DNA from: Lepturacanthus savala
Taxonomy: Eukaryota; Chordata; Actinopteri; Scombriformes; Trichiuridae
Direction: 5' to 3'
DNA length: 64,000 nt
NCBI GenBank assembly: GCA_030544235.1
Contig: CM060484.1
Span: forward strand, 11,564,531-11,628,530
Shown here one piece after another: positions 1-12,500 of the stretch (within the stretch, counting starts at the first letter, position 1; the number at the start of each line of letters is the position of its first letter). The notes below the pieces were generated by a model. That model did no database searches and had not been told where the DNA came from. It worked only from the letters and a program-made list of their open reading frames with translations. The position numbers and the translations under genes are program-made.

Positions 1-677
1 AACACTGTACGCCTACATTCAGTCAAAAAAAAAACAAACTCAAAAAACACCACACTCTGCCATGCTACACAGTGATTGCTTGTGTGATGTTCCAGTTTTA
101 AAAGTGTAAAAAAAAGATAATGAACAGTGTACATCTGCAGCCACAGGCGACTCTTACCTCTTAAAAGCCTAGAGCTGAAATCAAATTATAATGCCACTAC
201 AGTACATTGGTGTGTGACAAATCGATGCGTTACCCTGTGTCATTAAAACTAATTCACGGATCGGGCTGCAACTAACTGAGTGTTTTGATAGTCGGCTCAT
301 TTTTTCAATTATTGAAATGATTGTTTGATGAGTTGTTTCCCAAAGCTAAAGATTCAGTCTAAAATGTTTTGTTCTTTTTTTGTCCAGACCAACAGTCCAC
401 AACCCAAAGACTAAAGAAACCAAAAAATAATCAGATTTGAGAAGCTGGAACCGGAGATTTTGGACATTTCTTTTTCTTAAAAATGACTTAAATCAATCAT
501 CAAAATAGTTGTCGACCATGAGGACGTTTCCTTTTGATTTGTTTGAAGTTCTTTTATTTGTTGAGTAAAAACAACTCTGTTCCCCATCAGGGGGTGTGCA
601 TATATCTTTCTTAGCATCCCCGTTTTGTGCTGCAATGAGTTATTTCCAGTGTTTGAGTCTCCTCTGTGCTCCTCCAG
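1..677. other. Intron sequence upstream of dcp2 exon 2 (left edge)
   Basis: No coding exon is visible here. The first dcp2 coding exon, which in other vertebrates encodes a short N-terminus of about 18 residues, must lie left of the window. Roughly 265-515 belongs to a dispersed repeat that recurs near 55.93-56.27 kb and 57.02-57.32 kb; all share blocks such as 'ccaacagtccacaacccaaag' (without the first two bases in one copy), 'aatcagatttgagaagct' and 'caaaatagttg'. The polypyrimidine tract and AG acceptor of dcp2 exon 2 end the segment at 677. Confidence 0.6.
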
Positions 678-3600
678 CCGGTTCATCCTGCACATCCCCA
701 GTGAGGAGAGGGACAACGCTATCCGGGTGTGCTTCCAGATCGAGCTCGCCCACTGGTTCTACCTGGACTTCTGCATGCAGAACACGCCAGGAGCGCCTCA
801 GTGTGGGATAAGAGACTTCGCCAAAGCTGATATCCTTAATCTAACTTAATGTTTTCATGTCAGGCCGCGCATATTCCAAAACTCACTGCTGTCGTATCAG
901 CAACCACTCAAAGCTGAATATGTTCTGCACGTTTTTTTTTTTTCCCTTGACGGCTGCAAACTCTTCCAGCACTGTCCGTTTCTGCTGCCGCACGGAGAGG
1001 ATGTGCAGAAAGTCCTGGAACAGTGGAAAGAGTACAAGATGGGTGTACCGACCTACGGAGCAATCATTCTAGATGAATCACTAGAAAATGTGAGGGAGTT
1101 GTTTTTTGTTTTTTTTCTCACACCAATACAAAGCCAGAAAATATCTAGCATAACTACTTTCTTTATACGATCTATCAGTAATAACATTGTACTCACTGGG
1201 TTACAGTTTCTGCTGAGATCTGGAAACAATTTGTAATGAAAAAAAGGAAGCCGGACAGGGCCTCAAGACACTTGATCATGTTTTGTAACTTTCATTCCTG
1301 ATTCTCAGCAAGTAGTTTTAGAGAGTATAGTGGCAAAACTGATAGAAACAATGGCCAGAACGAAATAATACCTGGCTTGTATTAAAGAGTAATTGTTCCA
1401 AGGCTGGTGGTGTGTCATATCTCTTGTTATTTTTAAGGAATCCCATAAAGAGATCTGTTAAGAAGAACAAATATAGTCGAAATACTCAAATGACATAAAC
1501 TCATGGAAAAGATTCGTAAAGCTGAATGTCTAACAGATCATTTATTTCAACATTAAAATGGGAATTTGTCATTTCGGAACAATAAAACTTGTTAAAGTCA
1601 AACATAAGATTTTGCTTTTCATGCTTTTACCTCAGTTAAATTCAAATTATGTTCATTGGTATAAATGTCATATATTTCCAAAGCATCGGGAATCAATAAA
1701 ACAAAATCAGGTTATGATAGTTTTTTTTTTTTAGTATAGGTTTTATGAGTTTTAGTTGAGTCTTAGTTTATTTATTATTTTGTAATATGTGGTATTTGTT
1801 AGGGGAGAGATTTAAAGTCCAAAAATATTGTGTAATAAAGGCTCCACAAAACATCATGCCATTTAAAAAAAATTCACTTAGTAAAGACAAACAACCATTA
1901 AAAATACTATATAGTTGTGATCTGTTTTTAAAGATTTGATGCCCAGTTAACTGCTGGTCACTGTAGTCTATAGCAGAAGTAAGTCAAATGAAAATAAACG
2001 TGTATAACAACAGTGTGTCAACAACAGAGCTCTATGGCACATAACAAGAACATATATAGGGCACAATTTGTTTGGGATTACTAGCTTTTAAATTTAGGGA
2101 TCATGACCTATTCTTTACTTTGAAACTGGTAATATTTTTATTTTGAACAATATTTATTATCCATGCTTATGTCTGCAGGCGCTGCTTGTCCAGGGTTACC
2201 TCGCAAAGTCCGGCTGGGGCTTTCCAAAGGGGAAGGTGAATGAGGATGAAGCTCCTCATGACTGTGCAGTTCGTGAAGTGAGTCACATGGTCCCTGCTGT
2301 TCCAACTTTTGACTGAAAGCATTAAGAGCCATGAATAATCCATAGCCTCCACGTTTCCAAGGTAATGGAGGAGACGGGCTTCGACATCAAGAATCGCATC
2401 TGCAAAGACGTGTACATAGAGCAGAAAATCACTGACCAGGTGGTGCGGCTCTATATCATACCAGGGGTTTCAAAGGACACAAAATTCTACCCCAAAACTC
2501 GGAAAGAGATCAGGGTAGGGATCCATCACGCTCGTTCTGTTCCTCTGGTCAGTTTCCAGCTTTTCCGCAGCTTTAATTTTCTCTCTCTGCTTCTCTTGTA
2601 GAACATCGAGTGGTTCCCTATCGAGAAGCTGCCGTGTCACAGGAACGACATGACCCCAAAGTCTAAACTGGGACTCGCCCCTAACCGCTTCTTCATGGCC
2701 ATTCCATTCATAAGGTGTGCGTGCATCCGGAATTTGAATTTACAGGACGACAGTGTTGGGTGGGAGTCATGATATGCTTTGCGGAGAGTGCTTTTCTAGT
2801 TTTCATTATTGAATTATACATTTGTATTTTTAAAAGATGAGTCGGTTGATTTTTTATGTATTTTTCTTCTTGTCAACAAATGTCAAGTTTGGATCCAAAC
2901 CAAAAATCTGGCCTAAAGGGGATATGTGTAACGTTCAGACAGATTTGAGAAGCAATTTACAACTATTAATCATTTTTTGGTGCCCACAAACCTTCCCCAA
3001 CTTTCTCAGTTGACTTTAACTGTAGAATGATTTCTATGTGAGGGGTATTGGCTGTTTCGCTACAGCGATGACTATCTGGCTCAGCCTCCGCGTTTCACAA
3101 TGAAACATCACCGCAACGATGAGTCACACAAGCAGGCCCACATACACACAGCTAGAACAAACACTATTTCCTCAACAAAGAACAGAACATAATCTTCAGA
3201 GGAATTAGCTTCTGAGATACTTTATTTCTACTGATGGGAACTTTAGTCCATAACTTTAGTAACGTTTTATATCTTGGTCAATTAGAACTGTATCTTGTAA
3301 CTGGATGAAGGATTTTATTCATCAGACGTCTGCTTAGCAAACATTAGCACTAGCTTGGCACTAAACACACACGGCCCTCTCAGGATATAAATCTCCTGAG
3401 TAATGAACAGTGGAGGAATCCTAACTAAGAGAAGCTGACTGTGGGACAATACTACTTCACCATTATTAAATGCTGTCTTTTGTTCTTGTATTGATTGAGA
3501 GCCAAGTACCAGCAGAAAATTGTGTGTGTATCCAAAGCCTGATGTGTCTTTTTCCTCTGTGCAGTAGACCTTACCTTGTCCAGTCCCGTTGGTTCTGAAT

Positions 3601-6600
3601 AGACGGGTAGATTTCCTATACATATCCGTGCATCACAGATGACACTTTACTTTCTGCTCCACCTGAACAGACCACTGAGGGAGTGGATCAGCAGGCTGAA
3701 AGGCGAGTCTACAGACAGTGACGAGGACTTCGCAAACAACGGCAACACTCCGGGCAAACCTTCAGACAGCGCTCGGTAACTATACCTCCACAGTCCCCAG
3801 ACAACCTCACCAGTGCATCTAAATAGTCCGAAATTACAGTTGCACACGTTTAATAGTTTAGTTTTTGAGAACCTTTTAGCAGATGTTGAAGGCACTATCT
3901 TCTCAGCCACCAACTGGTGAACATGCACCATATATCCACTTTATTTACTGTTTTCCATCAACCTTGTAGGTCCAAATCCAGACGCCTCATGGGTACTGAT
4001 GCTTTTCCAGGAGAAGACTGGGCCAGACACAAGCAACAGAAGAGCCAGTATGAGCTGAACCAGGTGAGAGAAGATATTCTTATATTTACCAAGAGTTGAT
4101 AATTACTAATGTTTGCTACACAGGAAAAAAAGCAATGAAGGGCAGAGGCCATGGTCTGAGTTTCTGTTTTAGTGCTGGTATACAGGAATGAGTCCGAAAA
4201 CCACCAGGGGAAAGAAATGTGTGTGTATAAACACCTTCCCTGAAAGCATGTAACATGGGAGTACCACAAGGATTTATCTTAGGCCCATTACTGTTGGTGT
4301 GGAAACCATGATATATATAGACCATACAGTCTTATATGCACATGGGAAAGATGCTGACCTAGTTTCAGTCAAATTAACAGCAACAATGGAGTGAATTACA
4401 AAGTGGTTGAACCTGTCTTGTCTTTTCCTGAACACACGAAAGAGCAGGAACTGTTCTTTTGAAAAAATATAAATAATAATTTTAAAAAGATGTTGAGGAA
4501 TTGAAATACCTCGGGATGATTTAGGATCCCTCTTTGACTTTCAACATGCGAACGAAACTGCATTAAATCGCCTTATGTCTGAGAATGTGATTATGCCTGT
4601 AGTCTAAGTGAGCATAGTCGCGGTATAATATGTGGATTACTCACATCTTGCATTGTTTGCGGCCTGTCAGAGCATGATTTCACCAGAGTCAAATTACTGA
4701 AACTCCAATGAAGTTGCACAGGTGCAACTGCTGACGTAACGCCCACGGTGTTGACACACCTGATAATAGCAGGTTTTGTAATGTCACTTCTTTGGTAACT
4801 TTCCATATTGCCTTTTTGTTTTTTTCTACAAACTACGCTTGTGTAGAAAGAAATTGTTCAACATCACAACTAATGAAATTGACTATATGACACATGGAAT
4901 GGGATTATTAAAGGAAGTATTGACTTTTGCAATCATCTAAACAGCATAATCACACTCAACGTTTTTTTTTCCTTTGCTCTGTAGAATCCCAATATGAAAG
5001 GCAATGGGAAGAAATGTCAGGACTCCCCTTATGTGAAGAAAGGAGCCAATGACAACGGAGTTAGCAGCCAGCAGGTGAAAGCCATATTAGTAAGTGCAAA
5101 TCATTTTTTTTGTGTACGAAAGTGTGTATAAAAACAACAAATATTCAATGAACTATTCTTTTAATCGCAAACATTGCACTCTTACACCATTTTTACAGAG
5201 AGAAGATAAAAAACTTCAACCCCGAAGACTGCAAGACAGTTTTGAGAGAGGTTTGTATAGTTGTTGTTGTTTGAGACCAGCATGAGCTTCAGTATGAGTC
5301 CATTAGAACATTAACACATGCACTATACCACTCGTTCCCGGATCCCACTAGGGGTCACCAAAGCTTCATGGGAATATGCGAGGCCTTTTTTTCCACAGTA
5401 TATCTCTGTAATTCATTAATTTCTGTGAAGAAAAGGATTAGTCCAAATCAAATTTTTAAAGTTTAGCTTATTATTTATAAATACAAGGATAAGAGGACAG
5501 TAAAGACAGCTGTGTTCACAGAGCTTTGTCATGAAAACAACCAATGAGCTAATGCAGGGCTTTCATCACGCCTGATTCTAATTATTAACACGCCCTTGAC
5601 AAGCTTCAGCTACCTGATAACGAGTTGGTAATTAGAATCAGGTGTTTTGGAGGAGCGAGAGTCCTAAAACATGCAGGATGGTAGTGCTCCAAGAGCTGGA
5701 CTGGGCAACTTTGAACTAATGGAAAAACAGATCAGGGTGAAGAAAACACTGAACTTGTCAGAAAGAAGCCTATTAAGTAAGTCATTAAAATGAAAAAAAA
5801 TATATATAATACAGGAAATTGTATTAAAGGGTTCATGAATATGTCCGTACCAGATATTTTCAGCTATCTAGCATTCATCAAAAACAAATGCTGCAACTTG
5901 TGTGCTGCATCTGCTGATGTGACTGTTTAGCAAATGATGCTCTTACACTAAAACACTGAGACATGAGGACAGCATGTAAAGTACCAGTGTTCAGAGTGCA
6001 ATAGGCTCATGTGGTAGAACAAAATGTTTGTGTGGAAATTGCTAAATTGAGGACAAAGTTCAGTTTCACGTGACCTGCTATTGACTGACTAAAAGATTCT
6101 GTGTAGCTCTAGTAATAAATTGAATGTAAGACTGATTTCCTTGTGTGGCCCAAATATAAATAGTCTCAATAAAAGGGTTTACCTAATGTAATGCATTAAT
6201 GAATTCTCTCATGCTAACTGACAGCTCCTGCTAAAAACTGCGGAAATGGAAAATTCCAAATGCTGCTTGATTTGATCTCACAATACATCCCCTGGCTTGT
6301 AATTTATCTGCACATTCTGCATGAATGATGCACAATGATCAGATAAGACATGTCCAGTGCCATTTATTTCAGCTTTATCACTGTATGAATTTGCCTCCAA
6401 AGAATTTCCCCCCTTAGTTTGCAGATAAAGAATCTGTGCACAAAGCATGACCACCAGCAGAGTTAATCCACTAGGAGTCCTGCAGCACTAAGGACCCGTG
6501 GCCCCCTATTGATTGTAATGCATTGCACACGGAAGGGACTTAATGCTGGAACACCCATAGCGATCCAGAATTAAATGGACAACAACAAACCTAATGGAGA

Positions 6601-6798
6601 ATAAAACTCTTCCTGTCGCCGTAGTGTTAGACCTCAGTGTTCAAGTGGCTGAAACCTGTTTCCACAGATGCGGCTCCATGCGGCTCCAACGGTAACCAGC
6701 CAGTCCACGGTACAGACTGTGACCACCTGCCGTCGTCCAAGACTTTCCTCAATTTCAAATTTGACAGAGACGCCATCATGAAATGTTTTGACTACTGA
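678..6798 (+). CDS. dcp2: mRNA-decapping enzyme 2 (Dcp2), 3' part of the gene, exon 2 to stop
   Basis: Dcp2 is the Nudix hydrolase that removes the m7G cap from mRNA in cytoplasmic P-bodies, working with Dcp1 and Edc proteins. Coding exons seen: 678-829, 962-1089, 2179-2277, 2362-2514, 2602-2714, 3671-3775, 3970-4063, 4985-5089, 5199-5250, 6668-6798. They join in frame to 376 residues plus TGA. The order is the N-terminal regulatory domain (RFILHIPSEERDNAIRVCF), then the Nudix fold with GWGFPKGKVNEDEAPHDC and the catalytic REVMEETGF helix split between two exons, then Box B (LPCHRNDMTPKSKLGLAPN, FFMAIPFIRPLREW). A low-complexity tail ends in the conserved vertebrate C-terminus (FLNFKFDRDAIMKCFDY). 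The intron after the first visible exon is not GT-AG but fits a U12 AT-AC intron, which restores the expected KAVFQHCPFLLP reading. Exon 1 with the start codon is outside the window. Family assignment is very secure; the small tail exons are slightly less so. Confidence 0.96.
830..961 (+). other. Putative U12-type AT-AC intron in dcp2
   Basis: The exon ends at 829 and is followed by ATATCCTT (830-837), the exact consensus of the U12-type 5' splice site. At the other end, TCCCTTGAC (943-951) resembles the U12 branch-point consensus TTCCTTAAC. Its presumed branch A at 950 lies 11 nt before an AC terminus (960-961). No GT donor fits the reading frame at this position, whereas the AT-AC junction gives the Val-Phe expected from other vertebrate Dcp2 proteins. 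The intron is only 132 bp. Confidence 0.88.
4120..4560 (+). mobile_element. Decayed LINE reverse-transcriptase fragment in dcp2 intron
   Basis: Frame-broken remains of a non-LTR retrotransposon RT domain lie on the plus strand. At about 4258-4293 the translation reads GVPQGFILGPLL, matching the RT motif GVPQGSxLGPLL. About 25 bp later 'YIDHTVLYA' (4315-4341) corresponds to the catalytic FADDTxLYA block with the Asp-Asp lost. Next come a 'WLNLSCLSLNTRKS'-like stretch and 'KYLGM..GSLFDF', matching the YLGxxLDxxLSF block downstream of RT. Motif order is right but the frame shifts, so this is an inactive L2/Rex-type relic; the exact clade is not determined. Confidence 0.7.
5251..6667 (+). other. 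Last dcp2 intron, no gene seen
   Basis: This is a 1.4-kb AT-rich intron. I see no open frame with coding character and no recognisable mobile element. A short palindromic-looking stretch rich in 'gattctaattattaa' and 'aattagaatcagg' (5573-5642) suggests an old inverted-repeat element. Confidence 0.5.
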
Positions 6799-8770
6799 CG
6801 CGGCTGAAGACGGTCCGTGCCTCTCCCGTGACGTCAAACTATGGCTTCAGAGACGTTTTGCCTGACAGTTCCTCCTTGCCTTGCTTTGCCAGTTTTACAC
6901 GAACACTCATTTACATTAGTTTGTGGCCCGTTTCCTATTGGACATGTTAATTAAGATGCACTGAAGTTGTCCCCTTATCAGACCTTTTGTAACAGGCGGT
7001 AACATAACCGCACAGTCTTCAAACGGTCCGAGGCTCAATCCAAACTTACATTTTTACTTCATCACTGAATCCCTAAATTATGGTTAAATCTGGACCCCAC
7101 ATAAACCATATAACATAACTATTAGTCTTTTAAAAAGGCAAAGATCAGAGGCTTTGCATTGTGGATTTTAAGCACATGTAAAAGTAACAAATTCATCTGA
7201 TATCAGTGAATTTGACCAGTAATTCACTGCATCGTTTTCTATAAAAAATTTTAATATGTATTAAACTGGTCTTTGGTCATTTCCTCCATTATTCTAATTG
7301 AAATAAGGTGGGTATTAATTGTGTTTTTCGGCTTTATTACCAAATGACTTTTATCCAGGAATGTAGAATGTAATGACATGAGGATGTCAAGTGAAATGCA
7401 TGTATCTGTGTTTATATGGAAGTCTATAGCTGCTAATATTAAAATAAGATAATTCAATCAACGTTGATATTTGAAAATGTACAATTAAGGCCAGACTAAT
7501 TACAAATTCAAATGAAAACTCCATTGACGATGGACAATGACAATGGACGACTACTTTGAATTTTAATTGTGTCCTGTTGGCAAGTCTGTAAAATTTAGAA
7601 TTTCCAAAAGGACCATGATCACTGCTACTTTCACTTTCTTTGGAAAGTATTTAAAGCTCAAGACTTAATTCAAATGCGTATCGAGTCGTCCGTTTTGTCC
7701 TCAGTCATTATGAAATTAAAGTTTCATGTTTTATTTAATAGCATCATGCTAGCGTATTGCTCAGTACACTGAATAATGATTAATGGGTTTTCCTTTAATT
7801 TTGGCTATAATTGTACAATTTCCATTATATATATGTGAAAACTGGATTGTATTTTTTTATTCTGTCATAATGCACACAAATGGGGGGGGGGGAATCAATT
7901 TGATTAAATGTAATTTTAATATTGATAGCCACAGACTTTCGTATATTTGCTTCAAAAACTGATCTATATATCCCACTTGTGTTCGTCTGCTAATTTAAGG
8001 CTCTCCTGTCCTGCAGACTGCAAGGTTTACAGATCAATGTTCCTTTTGAGATTTCTTAGACCAGAAGTTCTCAATCCTAAGTCTTTCATGGCCCGCATGG
8101 TTAGCTGCTATAGCGTTTGTGCTGGTGGCACGAAAACCTGCAGACTCTTGGGCTATGGACCATGATGGAGGACCATGCGATAGACTACTGTGAACGTTTC
8201 AAGTTACTCTCAATAACTTTACAAATGGCTCTCACAAAGGGCCGGAGCTGAAGAGAGCAGAAAATATAAGCGAAAGCAGTTTTAGAGAAGCAGTAACCGT
8301 TTCCGTTTTTAAAGTTGAGCCCACACTCTATTTTCTTATGGGAATATAATGTACATGCAAACATGTGAGACGACTAAATCTGGATGTGAGATCTCTTCTT
8401 GTGATGTTTGTCGCTGGGGCGTCTTTGTTGTTAATCGTTCAGATGAGTTCCAGTTGTCTGTTGGCCTCAGTGGTGTTATGACTTTAAATGTGAATATTAA
8501 TAAAGTTGTTTTTTTTCACTCAGCTGTTTCCTTGTTATGAGTTTCAAATTAAATTTTATTGTTAACTGTGTTTCATACATTGCTGCCCCCCTTTTGACCT
8601 CAGAATCTCGAGTCTATCGGACTCTTCAGACACCAGCTTCAGGTTTGACTCCTCCTGGTTGTTTCCCTACAGATGCAGCTCCCTCAGATGAGAGGGGTTT
8701 GACTTCAGAGCTGAGGTCAGATGAGCACATTTGAGCTTTAACAGACTGCAGCCCCATAAGCCAAATAAAG
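6799..8770 (+). other. dcp2 3' untranslated region (inferred extent)
   Basis: Sequence after the dcp2 stop is AT-rich and non-coding. Candidate poly(A) signals AATAAA lie at 8499-8504 and 8764-8769, so a 3'UTR of roughly 1.7-2.0 kb is plausible. Short open frames in this stretch have no family resemblance. The true end cannot be fixed without transcript data. Confidence 0.45.
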
Positions 8771-9141
8771 AAGAAATGATCTCTGTTTAAAAAAATAGTT
8801 CATGCTTGAAATCATTTTTCATGTTCAGAGCTCAAGAAGGTTTAGAATGTAGAAGTTTCGTTTTTTTTTATAAGAATCTAAATGGTTCTCACCTGAAAAA
8901 TCAAACGTTAATGAAGTGACATATAAACAGTCCTAATTAGAAAAAGATGTTCTAAAAGCTTCTGGTCAAGCTGTGATGTTGGATACAAGCACAAATTAAT
9001 ATTTGAATAAGGAATCCCTTGTTTACATCGATTTCCATAGAAAATATTGACTGTTTTGACAATATCGAATGTTATTTTAATTTTTTTTACTACTAATAAA
9101 ATAACTACTAAGTTAGAAAAAGGTTTTTTTTTCCATTTGTA

Positions 9142-9147
9142 TTTATT
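9142..9147 (-). terminator. Candidate dbnl poly(A) signal
   Basis: TTTATT on the plus strand reads AATAAA on the minus strand, about 160 nt downstream of the dbnl stop codon. It is the nearest canonical hexamer I see in this direction. dcp2 and dbnl converge, leaving about 2.5 kb between their stop codons. Confidence 0.5.
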
Positions 9148-9308
9148 TAGGATTTGATTCCTGTCATTGGTCTTATTTACATACATTTTGACTATTTTTT
9201 TAATCCAGGCAGTGAGAGATCCTGACAGAATCATGGCTCAAATACATGACAAAGACAAGACAAGTTGATTTGAAAGAAGTTGTTTCGATCCGTTCCCTGT
9301 GATGTAAA

Positions 9309-9487
9309 TTAGAGGATAATATCAACATAATTGGCGGGGAACATGCCGTAGCGTCCGTCAGGTCCGTAACCTCTCCACCAGCCCTCATCCACCATGTCTA
9401 TGTCTGTGATGATATCGTCAGGGTCAAAGGTGATCTCAGTCTCATCAGCTGTGGAAGACAGGTGACGGTGAGGTCATTGTTATACAG

Positions 9488-9543
<56 letters not shown>

Positions 9544-12500
9544 CTACCAGCCTGGTAGTCGTACAGAGCTCTGGCAGAGAAGCCCTGTTTACTGCTGTCT
9601 GTGTTGTTGTCTCCAGTCTGTAATTTTAAGGCAGATATTGAATATTTAAAATACATAATCCAACTAAAACTCGACTTTTAAAGTACACGTAAACATATTA
9701 GCTCTACTGAAATAAAAAAAGTTGGTCAGACAAACACAACCAATTAGTGCAATTGAAACTGAGTTACTACTAGGATTGGCGCTAAACTAGTTGTGATGTC
9801 ACAAATCATGCTTCCAGGCCTGACCCTAAAAATCTGATGTTCAATGAGTTTAGAGAATATTCCCATTTTCAACAGATGAATGCGAAAACACTACTGTTCA
9901 AAAGTTTGGGGTCATTTAGAAATTCCCTTATATTTAAAAGTTATGTAAGAAGTTAACTTTAAACTAATCAGAAATACACTCTATACGTTGCTAATGTGGT
10001 AAATGACTATTCTAGCTGCAAATGTCTGTTTTTTGGTTTAATATCTACATATATGTATAGAGGCCCATTTCCAGCAACTATCACTCCAGTGTTCTAATGG
10101 TACAATGTGTTTGCTCATTGCGTCAGAAGGCTAATGTAATAAAATTTGCTCTTCATTTTACAACTCATGGTGGTAAATAAAAGTGTGACTTTTCATGAAA
10201 AACACAAAATTGTTTGGGTGACCCTAAACTTTTGAAGTGTTTAGTGTATATATGAGACATTAAACTGGCCTCTCAGAATCTTGACCATCATAATTCATTA
10301 GAATTATGGGACTTGACTACTTGCAGGCTCTCATGAAATTTATTAATTTGATCCCACTGAGGAAACACTTTCTTAAAATTGTACATTTTCTTCTCAAATA
10401 TCTGGCATTTTTGCGCAGGTTTCTGAAAACATGTAAATATATGGACAGAAACACAAAAAAGCAGATTGTTAAGTGTGTGGAATCTTAGTTTACTGCACAT
10501 AGGAGGTATAGTGAACAAGGGAGTGATTTCAGACACAGTTAATGTTTTGTGGACACGGTAAAAGACATTGGCGAAGACAGTCGGTGTAATGAGGTATAAT
10601 CAGAGTACAATTACACAATTACTGATATAAATATGGCAGAAGTCTTAATAAATTGAACTCCAGAAACTAAACTCTGCTATAATAAAGATACGATAATAAT
10701 ACCATAAAGTCAACTCACCACTGGAGGTTCTCGGCAAACTATTTCATATATATCGTCCTCTGCCCTGAATGATTGTGGTGTTTCATACAGGTCTTCTTCA
10801 GCTGTCAATTCAACTGTAAGGGAAAATACCAACAGTGATCCCACAGTGTTTTTCAGTGTAATTAATATGGAATAAAATATACTTCTTCTTTTAAAATTTT
10901 CTGTGTTTTCAAGGAGTTCATCATACCTGGTGTAGGTTCATCTGCATCATCGTCAAACTCATCGGACCATTCATCCTCTTCTGTGTAAGCAGCATCTATG
11001 TGTGTTAATGACAGAAAGAGACATTATGCTACTTACTCACTTTATTCATCTACGTGTCATATAGACATTATTCAGGATAGGATGTTGCTGTGAAAAGATG
11101 CTGTGTGAAAAGATGAACAGTAGTCAATGGCAATTTGAATTGTGACTTGAATTGCACATATGATTTTTGTCCACTTAAAAGGACATTTGGCAAGTCAAAA
11201 AGTCACTGTTTGTTGTAAAACTGTTTAAGACTGTGAAAATACAGATTAGAAAAGTCTACGCAGCATGAAGCTAACATTAACCCACACCCTCTGAAGCTAA
11301 CAATAACCTAGCGACACAGAAGTTAACATTAACCCAGAGCAGCTAAAGCTAATGGAACCTCAGAGCTGCTAAAGCTATGCTAAACCAGAGCCTCTGAAGC
11401 TAAAGTTAGCTAGCTAGTTGCTAAAGCTAATGTTAATCCAGAGCCACTGAAGTGTGCGTTAACAGACTCGGTGCCTTTCTTTCTTTTTTACATTTATTTT
11501 TCTGTGTACAGGTATAAATCAACATACTATGGTCAAATTAATCAAACTGTTAAAGCTCTCGACTGTGTACACTGTTAAATACCCTGACTGACTGTGTAGA
11601 TTGAAACAGTCCACGGTATTACTGAGTCTGACCTGCAGCTCCGGCAGGTGAGGCTGGTGTCTCTGCTGGTGCAGGTGAGACGGGTGTCTCCAGGGTTACA
11701 GTTTCAGGTGTCTCACTGGCTGCAGCAGGCGACTGATACAGCACAGGAGAGGCAGGTGATTGATAGAGCACAGGAGAGGCAGGTGACTGATAGAGCACAG
11801 GAGAGGCAGGTGATTGATAGAGCACAGGGGAGGCAGGTGGGACAGGAGACTCATGTTTGGCAGGTGAGACAGGAGGGACAGGTGAGACAGGAGGGACAGG
11901 TGAGACAGAGGTCACTGCTGGATCTGAGGAGGCTGGATATTGAGGCTGCAGCTGGGCTTCACTCTCAAAAGTTTTCTGAGATAAAAACGGACTCTGGAGC
12001 TTCCCTAAGAGACAGAGAGATACGTGAGTATAGATGATCTGTTCGTGTATATCATCGTGTGTTGTTTATTCCTGTCGTTTACCAGGTCTGAATGCAGCAG
12101 GAGACGCTCTCTCAGCCTCAGAACTCATCTGTTCTCGTTGCTTGAAGACGTCTCTCGGATTAAATGACCTCTGAGATATCAGTGATTTGGCCTCCTGCGA
12201 GGCAATAATGAATATGATCGGAATTGAACGTAATAATTCCTTATTTATATGTAAAATGTTGCATCATTTAAACTTACATCTGTTTTCTGCAAAGATGCGG
12301 CAGATTTGCCGACAATCGTCTTGTTTTCTTTTTCCTGCTGGTTCTAAAACAGACGTGGTTTTATTTGATTGATTTCACAGCAAACAATCTTTCTTTATCT
12401 TTCTATTTGTTAATACATTTCATCAATTCTCATACTTTGTTCTTCATTATACACTCATTTCATCATTCAACATAAATAAAACACGACAAATAAGATACCG

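Noticed and set aside
830..850. A conventional GT donor for dcp2 exon 2
   Set aside because: No GT near 830 keeps the conserved protein in frame; the nearby reading through ATATCC runs into non-Dcp2 residues and a stop.
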